Source: Apus apus (Eukaryota > Chordata > Aves > Apodiformes > Apodidae). From it: a DNA stretch of 64,000 nt. Location: the NCBI RefSeq assembly GCF_020740795.1, contig NC_067291.1, forward strand, positions 15,814,780-15,878,779. The letters are read 5' to 3'. The notes under the pieces were generated by a model. The model had not been told where the DNA came from and did no database searches. It saw only the letters and a program-made list of their open reading frames with translations. Shown here in pieces: positions 1 to 13,600 of this stretch. The position numbers and the translations under genes are program-made. Positions within the stretch are counted from its first letter, which is position 1. Every line of letters starts with the position of its first letter.

Positions 1-3000
1 ACTTACTTATATGTGACTTAAGTGCTAGTAAAAGGTACTGCCTGATTTGGCCACCAGTGGAAATGAGTCTATAATTTCCTTCCTAGGTTTGTTTTCCCTG
101 AGAGTTATGCAAAGGAATGATCTATTTCTGTGCACCTCTTGTTATAAAAATATACCTTTTGTTATGAGAGAGATAAACAGGGGCTTGAAGGAGAGAGTGA
201 GGAGTAAGGAGGCTGCAGGTCTGGATTCTCACTGGAGTTTCTCCAGATGAGCACCAGCTCCTTCAACACCTTGGTCCCTGCCTCTCTCCTGAGCTTGTGT
301 TGCTCCTCATGTGAGCCCTGATAAGCCTATTTTAGAGCTCTCTTATTTGACTCTTACTCTTCTTGTACCTACATCTCCCCTTCCACTTGCTGCTCATCAG
401 CTTTCCCTCTTCTCCTTCTACAGGTGCCCTGCTCTACATACCACCTTTCCCAGGGTGACTGGAACAATGAGGCAAATTATAAACCAGATGTAATTAATAG
501 TAAAGCAACATTCCTATTGCTGGCATGATCTCAGCACATGGCATGGTGCTGTCCAAGGGTAGGATCTGTCACTCCGTGATCTTCCTTGGAGTCTGGTTTG
601 ATGTGCACATCACCCCTTGCAGTACAGGGATGCAGGAAGCAGATCTTCATGCACTTGTGTCCCTGGAGTGGTCTGATGATGCTTGTACCAGCTTGGTACA
701 GTCCCATGAATTAGATTGAAAAGATGGAAGAGGCTTTCTGGCTTGCACAGGTACAATTACAAGCTACAATATTTTGAAGGAAGCTGAAAGAGTGGAAAGA
801 ACTTGTGAAATAGTTTTTATAAAAATATACCCAAACACTTCCTCCTTCATTTCCTCTATATGTGCTGATCATTTTTCTTCTGTTTGAGATTAGACAGAAA
901 CAAACTGAAAGAAATACTTTTATAAGCTGGAGGCTGGTGCAGGTGTATTTTTTTTTCAGTAACTTTCACTATCAGGTGCTATTTTAAGATGCTTGTAGCA
1001 GCTGGTCATTCTGTTACTTCTCATGGTTACTGTCTGCTCATAAATGTCGAGAGAAAAAAAAACTCTCCAGATTGTGCAAAAGGAGTTAAGAGCATCCCTG
1101 TTCCTCTCTTGTGTGAAAAGTGGAGGAAGATGTGTACTTCTGTCATATGTTTGTGAGAGATGGAGCATAACATACTTGAGCCAATTAAAAAAACCCAAGC
1201 ATGGAATATAAAAGCCTTAACAGTCTTAAAACCCCATGGATCTTAAAAAAAAAATAATAAAACCATACCCTGAAAAAACCCAAACCTATTAAAAAGTCTT
1301 CCTTGAGATCCATTTATGATCTGCATAGGATAAACATGCTTTTCTTAAGCTTTATTTTTACTGTAGATAGTGTTTGTGATCTGCAAGGACTTTCAGCTTA
1401 TATGAAGAAAATAAGGCTACTTTCTTTTGGTCATCTGATTTCCATTCAAGCATTGAATACATACAAAATTGTCTTTTGTGAAGCACTTTTATGAATTTGG
1501 TTGCCAGAAACAAGTAGAGTTTTTATTCTGTTTTATGTTTAAGTGTAGCATCCCACTATGCTTTGCAAATGAGTTGAACAATAGAGCAATAGAAGAGCAG
1601 GTTCTGTATCAACAGACTGGTGTAATTTGTAGTCCTACAGGGAAGCTCAAATGTAATGGCAAGATCTGGAAGGTGGCCAAGACATGACACTGCTTCTGCA
1701 GCAAGTTGCCAGTGCAATGAAGATGTTAGCTACACTTCAGCAGTGCACTCCCTTTGATGCTTGCTAGTACTAAAAATAATTCTGACACTGATTTCCCCAG
1801 GGTAATTAGCTTGTGCAGCATCAGTCTGAGATTAGACTTTTTCTGGTGCCTTATCAAATTTAAGTTCAGGTATTTCCCTCATGCAGTAAGACACAGCTGC
1901 AGGAAGGAGAGGTTGTCTCAGTTGTTCAATAATGGGGTGAATGTATCTAATGCAGTGTCCTGAGTTGTCTGCTCTCATCAAGCCCAGAGAAGTGGCTTCA
2001 GGCCCATCTACATCAGCCTTTCAATTTGGGCTTGTTTTTTTCTACAAAAGAAATGCCGCATTTAAAGGTGTTAATTCAGGGGACATCCTGCCCCTGGTAA
2101 GGTATACTTTTTTCTTTTAAATGTTTTAAATATCATGTAAGAGTGTAACTGGTGCTGGGTTTGTAATGTTCCAGGAGAAACTAGTAACTCTGTAGAAAGG
2201 GTTACTTAATTTGGATTATATTCTCTGGTCTCCATAGCTGTTGATGCTTATCATAAAAGCTACCACATTTCCAGATAAGGTACTGAAATAAGAAAAGAGC
2301 AGATTTTGCAAAGACAGAAGTGTAGGTTTCCTTTTCTAAAGTAATTCCCCTTTTAGTAATTTGTATTTGAATGTGTTCTAGACACGGCGATGAGAGAAAC
2401 CTGGAGTACTTAGTGTGATCTGCTATGGGAATAACCACCCAGCACATACAGTTGTTTAGCCAGTCAGCAGCTATTTTCCTGATATTTTACTTTTTCTTTC
2501 AGGAAGGAATATTTTAATTTATGGCTACTAGGGACAGAGGGTGGAATTTATAGCAAAAAGCTAAAAGAAAGGTGTGAAAAGAGGATCCCAGTTCCCCCCC
2601 ACACACACACCCCAGCCCCTGCTCCTTTACCTTTTTCCTTATGTCAGCCATGTTTCTCAGTGCACTGAATTGGGAAATGGTAAATCTCAAGGTCTTATTA
2701 TAATTTTCAATAGCCAAATACTGTGCTGCAGAGCAGAAGCCTTAATTAGCTTTGCTTGTAATTTGTGCAATGTCTCGTGCGTTGGGCTTTGCCTGTCTGG
2801 CACAGTCATGGGCATAGAGATGGGGGTGAATGTCCTGTGCTAGGACAGCCAGACTCAGTAGAGGCTTCACAGTGAGGGAGTTTCAATAGTTCATTCCAGT
2901 TTTAACCTATGTTAAGATGCATGCAAGTGAGGAACATCTTAACGGCTTCTAATGCATGTTATTTGCAGCCACCATGGTTTTAAATGTTGGCTAGCAGCTG

Positions 3001-6000
3001 TAGCTGAAAACATACAGACTGAATCAGACGTTAGGAAGATGGATGACATGCAAACTGACCCAAGGTTTTCTCCTTAATTGAGTAAGCACATTGAGTACAA
3101 TGATGAGGAGATTTATGAAAGTTGTAATAGCTGTGGTGTTGTGCTTAGTTGAGTTTTTATCTTCTTGCTGGCTTTGAGGAGGCTTCTTAAAAGCATTAGC
3201 AGTGAGAGTTTCAGGAGAGCTTCAGGGAGCATTGTGCTCTTCTGGGTGTGTAGGGAATGGTTGCTTAGTGAAGAAAGACAATATATTCCATAATTTCCCA
3301 TATGTAAATCAATTTGAGTGTTTTTCCAGTTTAGTCATATTGGGCATTTGTACAATGTTTTCAGAGTGTCTTGCAGTACTTCTCACTTGTGGCTTTTCTG
3401 GCTTCCTGACAAGACAGTAAGTGAAATAGAATTGCAGAATTAATTCTCTAGGCTTTCAGTGGCATCTGAAATATCTCTTATAGCCAACTGATAGAACAAA
3501 ATAATTGAGCTCTAAATATTATAACAATTTGAGGGAGTATGTATGTAGGGAGCGCTATAGTGAGAGAAACCAAAGCACATAAAAAAGTAAAATCCCAGAG
3601 ACCATAATTAGAAGATGTGTAGGGGAATATAAAATGCTAGAAATATTAGTTATATCAAATATAAATGGTGAGTTATGACCATCTTTTCTGTCACTAATCC
3701 TTCTTGCCTCTATTGCCCCTAAAAGAGAAGGAGACAACAAAAGAAGAGGGTATAATAAAAACCAGGGGTGCAATCAGAAGTGGTCTCTGAAGGAAGAGAT
3801 TTAAATATATGGGTTCTTCTGAGGATTTGAGATTTAGCAGCATATTAAAGAGAAGGCTGGGGAAGGTAGGCTAGAAGGGGTTGGGGTTTTTTGTGTTACG
3901 TAAGAGCAAGGAGCCATTCAATTAAATTAAAACCAACAAAGTTAACATTGATAACAGGAAGTGTTTAATTTTGATTATTGTTTTCACATTTTTGCTACAA
4001 CGTGCTGTTGATGCCGGGAAAAGAATACAGAGGCTGAGTTGGGACCAAGAGTTTGGCAAAGTATGCTTTTCTCTGTGGTTGCTTAGGGAATGTTTGGTGA
4101 TTCAGTTGGCATTGAACTTCTCAGGCTGTGGAAGGAAGAGAAAAAACTGGCTGGTGGAGAATAAGGAGTACGTGAGCAATGTTAGTACCGTGAACACACT
4201 TTTCATATGCAAGAGAAAAAATTTTCTCTTGAAATTGTGCTCAGTATGGGAAAGAAAACCAGAGTAAAACTTAAGGAGCAAAAAAAAAGAACGGTTGTGC
4301 ACGTGGATACAATGCTGGTGTGGCATGGTGGTATCCTGGAAAGCCTGGCACACCTGACTCCAGCACTATGCTGGGGTGGAAGGGTGGTCTCCATCCCTGG
4401 GGAACAGATTACCGGTCATGGCAGTGATGTGTGTGTTTTTGGTTTGAACCGGGGAAGAGAAAATGTGCCAGTCTGTGAATGGCTGATGTCAGATTGTACT
4501 TACCCTTTTCCCAGATGGGAACAAATTGTGTGTTTATTTTTATTTCTGTATTATAACCATCATTTGCATTAATTTGTTTATAAGCTAACTATTTTTTAAA
4601 AGAGAAGTGATAGCAACCTTGTACTCCCCATGCAGCAGATATCCCCACTGAGTTGTCCCAGATGGCAGGTAACTGGAGCCCTCCCTGCTGTCTTGACCAA
4701 AACCCAGAAACTTCCCACCTCTTTTTTTTCCTTTTTCCACAGAATCCCCACTGTGATTCTGCCTGGTTTGAGAAGGATTCTGCTCATTCTGGGTTAAATG
4801 CAAGTGGGTCTCAGATACAGTGTGGTCCCTGCACCTTCCTTGCTGAATGGGCATTTCACTTCAGGAACTGAAGGAATATAACTGGAAAAACATTCAACTG
4901 GGGGGGGGAAAGTAACTGGAAAAACCTACAGGAACAAACCTTGCTGCTAGGAAACAATCTCAAAGCAAACAAAATAAAACTGACAGCAGTGGGTTGTCAA
5001 AATTAGAGGGGTGGAGAACAACAGGAAGGGAATAGGAAGCAGCAAGAGCCTTGGACGTAGTGAACTGGGTCCTGCCTGTATTTACAATGTCTTTATTTCA
5101 GCAGGTTTCTATGCATGTAGGTGAGCAAAGCAGAAAGCCTGGGCAGTGTAGATTAGTTGTTTGAATGAATCCCAACAGCGGCATTTCATAATGTCTTGTG
5201 CAAATGTGTTTAGCCTAACAATTTCTATTACTTGGCATGTGATGTAGTGCTACCAAGGAAGCCTGTGGTTGCCTTGTCAAGTTTTTATTGAAAGAGGGAA
5301 GAGCCCAAGCTCAAATCTGTCAGCTAATGAGAATAAATTCAGCCATGTCTCCAGTGAGCTTCCACAGTGCATGAAGTGCTGCTCCAAAACAGGCATTCCA
5401 GCCTTCCCATCAAGTGTGTTAGAGTTGGCATTTATTTCTTTTCTCCTCCCTCTGAAAATCTGATCATCTTGCACTTCACCTCAAGTTCAGTGAGAAAAGA
5501 AAGCCCCACAGTGCCTTTGTGTGCCTCAGATTCCTCTCTGTGAGGTTCAGAAAATTATTGCTTCTCAGTGATGCTGTGGGAGTCCATGGGCACTTTGATG
5601 TTGGGTTTGACTTCTGCAGAAAGAGGTGAAAATATTGTTTTTAGCTGATATATCTCTAGTGCACCTTCCTATTGGGGCAAAATTTGTTACTGCCTTGAGA
5701 ATGCATGTAATGCCACTGAAGCTAATTTTTTTGTATGTAATATAATGATGCTGATACTATTAATTTATATACCAGTATAAATGAGAGGAGGGTTGTGTAG
5801 CTTTATAAACAGTTAAAGAATTTTTGTAGATGTCCAAACACTCTACGAGTTAGTCATAAAATTATTTAAATTATGAAGTAACCGACTATTTAATCTCATT
5901 CACATTACAGAATGTAAGAATTGACTTTGAAAGCAGACAGTGATTTCTCTGTCTGGGTTAATCCAACAGTTGCATTTCTATTGCCCCTTCTGTCATTTTC

Positions 6001-7126
6001 CCTAGTGATCAGGAAAACTGAGCAAAGTAATTTTTTGTCAACTGTGCAAACATTAGAATGGAAATGTGCTATGAGTTTGGGAAGCAGCAGTTGTGTAGTT
6101 AATGGTATGTATTTCTAAGGATATAGGTATAAGCTACAAGCTCTGTGGGTGTGTCTTTGGGACTGTAAATCTGCAGGTTTCATCAGGTTTTTTCACTGAG
6201 TTTAGATGATGATTTGACTGTCACTGTCTTACAGAATAAGGATGGTTGCTCAGCTGCTAACCAGAAAAGACATTGTCCTTGAGGATATATCTGTGCACAG
6301 AAGAGGTGTCCGTTTGACCTCTCCCTTACAATGCAGATACAGTGAGTGATTCTGTTTTGGCTCTTTTATTTATTGTCCTTCCCTGCTGTATAAATGCTCA
6401 GTATGAATTGCTCAAAGATCATTAGATTTAAAAAATCTGGAAGTGATCCATCCATCCTCATTTTCTCTGAATTGCCTTTCCTTCTTTATAAGGAAAACTA
6501 ATTCTGCATTGGTGACTTTTACTGGCAGTGAATTACCATAAGGGAGTGTTTTGGGGTCTCAGCTGGGATTTCACGTGTCCTATGTGTCCTTTTCAGCTTC
6601 AGGTACTTGGTTTGTGGAGCTGTTTTTTGTGTTGTGCTTGTTTGCTAACATGTTGTGTAAGAATCCACGTAGCCTAGGAAATAGCTGAAAAAACCCCGTA
6701 TAGACTGGAAAAGCATCAGCAGAGATGAAGGTGCCAGCTTTGCCAGCACTTCTTTGTGTACTAACGTTATCACAATTTGAATCCCATCAGTAAGTTTTAT
6801 ACAGAAACAGTTTCAAATTGGACAAATCTCAAATTTGTTGCAAATATGGACTTAGCAGAAGGAATATGATGTTTCCTCTTAGCAATCATAAAGTAGTGGG
6901 CAGACATTGCATTTTAGTGTAGGATTAAATACTTGTTCTGGCTGTTTGCTTCCTAAGTAATCAAACCTACCCACCAGATTGTATTTGGAAGCACTTACCA
7001 CTGTGGTATGCTTTGGTTTAACTGTTTAGAAAAGTGCCTGGAAGTTTGAGGATGAGACATGAATCATGGTCTTCAGCGGCTGTTCACTTTCTTGATTGAC
7101 TTGTCTTCTTCCTACGTTCCTTTTAG
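1..7126. other. Upstream region or 5' UTR intron of MCTP2, no gene recognised
   Basis: AT-rich sequence with many short chance reading frames and no recognisable protein. The longest frame is 121 codons at 4207-4572 and resembles nothing I know. No CpG island is seen, so the main promoter is probably further left or outside the window. A short pyrimidine/CA tract lies at 2595-2621. One exon-like stretch at 6235-6341 is discussed as a finding. Confidence 0.6.
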
Positions 7127-7657
7127 TCACCCTGGGAGCTGCTGAAGCCATTTCATGCAGGAGGCATTGCTGAGATTCCCCTTGCAACAATGGACTTGGA
7201 TAAACCATCCGTCTGGGGTTCGCTGAAACAGAAAACTAGACCCTTCTTGCAAAACCTAAGTGTGAAGAAGACGAAGAAGAGGTCTAGCAAAATGGTGGAG
7301 AGGAAGGTCCACTCCCTGGACCGACGCCTCAGTGTGTCGGTGCCTGACATGCTGGAGGTGGAAACTCTTACGGAAGAAGAAACGACTTATTCAAGTACTC
7401 AGGTGTTGTCAAACTGCTCCCCCAAGAGCTTCTCCAGGTCTCTGAAGAGCAGATGTGCTTCAGTAAGGCTGGCAAGAGAGGACTGGCCGTGGGCACCACA
7501 GCAGCAGGGGGTGTGCACAGAGGGGACAGCCACCCACCCGGACATGCAGGTCATGGGCAGCCCCACGTCTGAGGGGAAGAGGAAATCCAGTGATGACCTC
7601 TTTGAGCTGCTGCAGAGAGCCCGCCTGAGCACCACGCTGACCGATGAGGGGGCAGAG
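7127..7657 (+). CDS. MCTP2: MCTP2 first coding exon (5' UTR 7127-7189, CDS 7190-7657)
   Basis: The ATG at 7190 has A at -3 and G at +4, a strong initiation context, and opens the MCTP2-specific start MDLDKPSVW. The exon codes residues 1-156 and ends in phase 0 before a GT donor at 7658 (gcagag/gtgggt); the frame runs on for about 40 codons into the intron. Visible features are a basic cluster at residues 26-34 (KKTKKRSSK), a conserved [13 protein letters not shown] block at 43-55, and a Ser-rich, low-complexity stretch. No folded domain is recognisable. The 5' boundary is inferred from a pyrimidine-rich acceptor ending at 7126 (ttccttttag); a second AG at 7159-7160 is also possible. This region is the most divergent part of the protein between species. 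Confidence 0.93.
7155..7226 (+). promoter_or_regulatory. Upstream ORF overlapping the MCTP2 start codon
   Basis: An ATG at 7155 lies 35 nt before the MCTP2 ATG in a different frame. It reads 23 codons to a TGA ending at 7226, so it overlaps the true start. It is in the mRNA only if the exon begins at 7127 and not after the alternative AG at 7160. Overlapping upstream ORFs usually lower translation of the main frame. Confidence 0.4.
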
Positions 7658-10600
7658 GTGGGTGCTTGGGCATCAGCTGGACTCAGGCTTGTTGTGCTTC
7701 TCCTGAATTGTCTGGGCTATAAAGGGGAGGAGGAGGGGGCAAGTAATGACTGGGGGATAAGAATAAGCATAAACCATTCATGACCTGGAGCTGCAAAATA
7801 ACCGCCCTCCATTCTTTTTCTTCTGGCAAGGTTGTGATACTTCAGATTTCTCAGTTTTGTTGGAATTGCTTGCTTAAGTCAGAAGTTGTTGCATCCCTCT
7901 GAGCTCCAAAATGTGCTGCTGATGCCTTTGCCATAGTTATTCTTTTTAGTTAATAAAGCTTTACCAGGGTTGCTGTATAGCAAACTCAGGTTACCATCCA
8001 CCCACTCAAGACTCAGCTGAAGTCAAGAGGTGACAGACAATGAGTGAGCGAGGTGAACTCTGCTTGATCCTTGAATTAACCAAAACAAGCATGTGATGGA
8101 GAACAGTGAATGTGCAGCATCATCTTCAGGGGTATCACAGAATCATAGAATGGTTTGGGTTGGAAGGGACCTTTGAAGGTCCTCTTGTCCAACCTCCCTG
8201 CAGTGAGCAGGGACATCTTCAACTAGATCAGGTTGCTCAGAGCCCTGTTCAACCTGACTTTGAATGTTTTCAGGGATATATTTTTGGTTTATGGAATTAA
8301 AAAATCCTCCTGTTGAGTTTTCATTGGAAATGTTAGATTTTAAACTTTGTTTTGAGGCCTGTTCCCCATAATGTAGGTGCAACAGTTAGGGTAGCTGCTT
8401 TTCTTAGTCATCTGAGATGCAAAAATGGAAAACATGTTTTGGTTTGAAGTTGTCCTTTGGGAGTGGTGTTTTCACATGTTAATTCACATTTTTTAACAGC
8501 ATGTTCAAAATGATGAGTAGTGCTGCTGTGGGGAAAATGGTCCTTTCTGATACAGAGCTCCTTGTTCTGCAGTCCTGTGTGTTCTCTTCAAAGCAGTGTT
8601 AGTTCCAAGTCTGTTGTGATGCAGAGTATCAGCCTGGTAGTCACTGACCATCACTTCCAGTTCAGTGTTGCTAAATTCTTAGCACATTGGCTTCACCTTG
8701 TTGGAGTGCACCATTATTCAGAGGTCTGCTTAAGAAAAATAGATGAAATAGTATGTAATTTTGTTTCTGTGATTAAACTTTACTCACAAGTTGTAGAAAC
8801 TCACCCAATATATGGTAGATTGGACATTACGAACACATCATTTTAGTTTTTACAGATCGTTTTAATGACACAACAGTTCCTTCCTGCTGTTGTAGAGCAG
8901 AAGCTCTAACTTCAATTTATTGCAGCAACACTGAAGTTAATCCTAAATCCTGCTTTGAGTTGGAGCACAGGAAGTGCTTCAGGAGAAGGAGGTACCTGCA
9001 TTTAAGTTTCCCAAATTGTCTATTTCTGTACGTGCTTGTGTGTATAAAGAACTTACTATGTACTTTTCTACCAAATCATATTGCTATATGAATATCCTAC
9101 CTTCCTTCCTAAAATCTGCCTCCAGTTACAACTTTATAATATAGAAAGATTTTTTTTTCTAAAGCACACAGAGTAGAGGATAAAGCAAAGCAAAGTAGAA
9201 ATAGGTAAAGAGTACTGAATAAATGTAAATGTGAATTATGTTCAAAGCTGAATTTGGTAAACACTTCAATATTCAGCTTTTTGTGTACTTCAGTGAACAG
9301 CTACAGTACACTCCGTGTACTTTGGATGGAGAAAGCTTATTGCAGAAGTTGTTGGTCTCCTAATTCTGGGTGGGGTTGCTGTCAGGAGCACAATAGCTCA
9401 CATCATTCTTTAGTGAGCATCGCTCACTGATCACTGAGGTAAATCAGAAGGAAGGCAGATCCCTGGAACAAAACAAACTAAAAAAAGCAGAAATGTAGGT
9501 TGAGCTTTTTTCCCCCTGAATTGCTTGTCACATGCTACCTACTCATTTCCTGATTATCTTTGGTCACCCAATATTATCAGATACTTTCTGAGCCTCATGC
9601 TTGAGCTCAATGTGGGCTTGTGGTTTTTACAGTCATCTGCCTTGCCGTATAGAGTTCTCACTGTCAGAGCATGTGTCTTCAGGGAAGGCTCTTGCCACAG
9701 GCACTGCACTTTCATTTGCTAAGAGACTTACTTCATCTGTTCTCCATCACAGCCCAGCAAGGCAAACTTGAAGGGCGAAGGAGCAGCTGCAGTTGCATTG
9801 AACCCGCCCTCCCTGGTGGACTCAGGTTGCAAAGGGCACCATTAATGCCACTTTTTGCAGTTGGGTTTTGTCTGTGGTCACATGTCATTGCTGAAGTACT
9901 TGAATGACACTTCTTTATCTTCTTACTGACACCTTCCACTGAGTCAGTGGCAAACCATAGCCTTGTCACATTACTGATGCACTCGGTGCCCTTGTATTTG
10001 CAATCACTCTTTCACAGAAAACAAGAGAAGATAAGAGGTTGTAAATCTTGTCTGAGGGAACATTTTATTTATCTTTATATATATATATTAATCTATATAC
10101 TCTTATTGGATACGTTGTTGTAGAGATACGTTTGAGACTATCACCTGCTTGGTGGATGTGGCCACTTGTTTATTCTTTGAAGTTCAGAACCATCACAGTA
10201 GTTAAATAAAATCAAGATTTCAGGACCATATTTTCAGCAGGGAATTTATCTATATTCAATGATCTCATTGAATTAGCTACATAGAAATTAGCAATTTACA
10301 TTATATAGAGATAAAATTAAAAAAAACCAAGTTTTTTATTTAAAATTATAATCTTTGTTCAAAATCTCTTGATGTAATGCAAGCAAAGAAGGTAGAATAA
10401 ATATAAAATCATAACTTTGAGGGCAATATTTTACTATCAATGCTATCAGGCCAACAGAGAGGGTACTGTTTTAATGTTATAATTTCAATACTGTTATTTT
10501 ATTCTCACAGAACTGTCAGAGTTGGAAGGGACCTCTACAGATCAGCTAGTCCAATTCCCTTGCTAAAGAAGGATCTCCTAGAGCACATTACTCAGGACTG

Positions 10601-13600
10601 CATCCGTGTGGGGTCTTAAGTATCTCCAGAGAAGAGAACTCCACAACCTCCTTGGGCAGCCTGTCCCAGTGTTCTGTCACCCTCAAAATAAATAAGTTTT
10701 TTTTTTTTCATATTTAGATGGAACTTCCTCTCATCCAGCTTGTGCCTGTTGCCCCTAGTCCTGTCACAGGGAACTACTGAAAAGAGTCTGGCTCCATCCT
10801 CCTTGCACTCCCCCTTTGGATAAGGTCTTCCTTCAGCTTTCTCTTCTCCAGGCTAAAGAGCCTCAGCCTTTCCTCAAAAGGGAGATGCTCCAAATCCCCC
10901 AGTCATCTTTGTTGCCCTCCACTGGACTGTCTCTAGTAGTTCCCTGTCTCTCTTGAACTGGGGAGCCCAGAACTGGAATGTTTCAGATGTGGCCTCACCA
11001 GGGCAGAGTAGAGGGGAAAAATGACCTCCCTCAACCTGCTGGCCACACTCTTCTGTATGCAACCTAGGATTCCATTGGCCTTCTTGCCCTTGACAAGGGC
11101 ACGTTACTGGCTCATGGGTAATTTATTCTCTACCAGGACTCCCAGATCCTTTTCCTCAGAATGGCAGGTCCACCCCTAACCTATATCGGTGCATGGGGTT
11201 TTTCCTCCCCAGGTGCAGGACCTTACACTTGCCCTTGTTGAACCTCATTAGGTTCTTCTCTGCCCAGCTCACCCAATACCGTGTTTATGCCATGTAAAAT
11301 AAGCTGTTAAGAGAAGCCATTATAAGTGTCAATGATAATGCCTGAAGGAGATTCGTGTGAAGCCAGAGACTATGAGAAATCGTGGGTTTAATGCACACAA
11401 GTGAGATTTTATGCATACTAGGCAGGAAATTCAAAGTTAGGGTTCCCCTAGCACCTGTAATTCAGCTCTGTTGTGCAAGAAAACTCTTCTGCTGCTTTTT
11501 ATGATGATAATTTTTCTACCTTTAATGTGTTTTTGCAAGATGGCCAGGTTACGATTACTGTGGGAACTGTAATGTTAAATTTTGTCTGTCATGCAAGTGA
11601 AATTTTACTTGCAATGCTGGATGACTGTACTTCCTGATATGCAATGTATGTGTTTGGGGGGTGGAAGAGGAGAGGAGTTACAGAAAAGAACGTTTATTTC
11701 AGCATATCAACATCTCTAAGATTTATGATCTCTGGTTCTATGTTTGTACAGTGTTCCACACAATGCAAATCTCACCTGAGAGACTGGGGCGTTACCATAT
11801 TGCACATAACATTTTCACAGGAGGATCGAATTCCACCTTTTGTGCATTTCTGTAGACAGGTTCTTCTTAGCACAAATCTTGGTATTTGAGTGGGCAGTGT
11901 TTGCTCTGCCATTAGGCCAAAAGATTTGCCTAGGCATGTGGGTCCTCTTCAGCTAAAATGATGACCAAAGACTATTGGAGCAGTCAAAATAGCATCAGAG
12001 GTGTCTCGACCAGTGAATCCCTTCTGTTTGTCCAGTCTAAATGCTGTGTCACCACAGCCTCAAGTTTCTGGATGAGTCAGTATTTAGAAAGAATTTTTTT
12101 ACTTCCTCTCTTACACTGGGAACTAGATACAAATTGTTTGGGTCTTTCAGTTACTGCCAAAAGTGTGGGGGAGCATGTGTTCAACATCTCTTTTCCCCTT
12201 TCCCTTTGACCATTTCTTTAACTGTGTTTTCTTGAGCTTTTTTTGCACCCCCTGTCAGAAAACCTTTGCTTGGACCTTGCCTACCTGCTCTCCCACCCCT
12301 GGGTATTGCTGCTGTTGCCACTTCTGGTATTTTTAATTTTGTATTAGTGAGGACACTTGGAGATTCGACAAATAAAATTCTTCTCGGGATTGGGGGCCAG
12401 CATTGCAACACTGCTAAGACACCAAGTGCAATAACCTTCAGGCATCAGAAGAGTCTGTAGTAAGGACCTGCAGCACTGAAAGCACAGGTCTCTACGGGGG
12501 AGGAGAAGAATTTATTGCAATAGCTGGAAGCAGACACTTATTTTTAGATTAGACTCAAGAGACTTAGTGCAGTTATTGTAAAACAGGAAAAAGAAATGTA
12601 CTTTGAATTACAGAGAGGAAGGTTCTCTAAGCAGAAGTAAAAGAATTTCACTGGTTACATGTATGCATGAATATTTTCTTGATCCCTATATTACTGTTGT
12701 CTAATTAATTGCATCTACTTTCACAGTACCCATGTGGAGAAATGGATCTAGACTCTTCCATATCATCTCAAATTTTTGATGATCAACTGGTAAGTCCTTT
12801 CATTTAAAAACATTTTGAAACTTGATCAGAAGAATTTATTTTAGGTTTAGATTCTTTGCTTCTTACAAACTAAAAAACCCAGCAAGTGAAGAAGCTGTCC
12901 ATGGATTTCTCCACTGTGGTGGTTTTTATTTGTTGGGTTTTTGGTTTGTTTAGTGTTTTGGGTTTTTTTTTTTTTGTTATTGTTGGGTTTTTGCTTGTTT
13001 GGATTTTTTTATTTGCTATTGTTTTGTTTTGTTTGGTAGTCTAAAGCAGTTGCTAATGTTTTAATATACCTGAATATTCTGGGTTATTTTTTTAAGTCTT
13101 CTATAACTTCCATGATGCACTGGTCACTGCTGAGAGCATCAGCATAAATACTGAAGTAGCAGCCCTGTGTACAAACTGGAATCAAATAAGGACAGGCTGT
13201 TTTCACCAGCTGTGCTGACTGGATGCTGCTGCTCCTGTTGAAGTGTGTAACCCTGGTAGCATCTCTGAGGAACAAGACTTCTCTTGAGTTTGATACCTCA
13301 AAACTTTACCACTAGCATTCCTAGTAAATGAGTAAAGTGTAAAGAAATTCCATCCTATCAGTAGCTATATGAAACACAGTCCTGGTGAGTTCATCAGATG
13401 AGTACAAAAGGACTTGATGATCCTTATGGGTCCCTTTCATCTTGAAATGTTCCCTGAAAGCACTATAAACAGCTCAGGGGAAAAAAAAATGCAGGAAGAT
13501 GGTAGGATTTGGAAAACCTGGGCATGCATTTGATTCTTATTACCACCCATATTCGGGTACAAACCTCCCAATTTTACCCCTTCCTTTGCTGAATGTGCCT

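Larger units (their letters stand above)
7658..12726 (+). other. MCTP2: MCTP2 intron 1
   Basis: 5.1 kb with GT-AG ends. It holds two CR1 fragments (about 8135-8280 and 10506-11280) and a short TA-rich run near 10071-10110. The rest is unique AT-rich DNA in which I recognise nothing. Confidence 0.85.

Noticed and set aside
4207..4572. 121-codon plus-strand frame upstream of MCTP2
   Set aside because: No recognisable domain, no splice or promoter context, and its length is within what chance gives in 64 kb.
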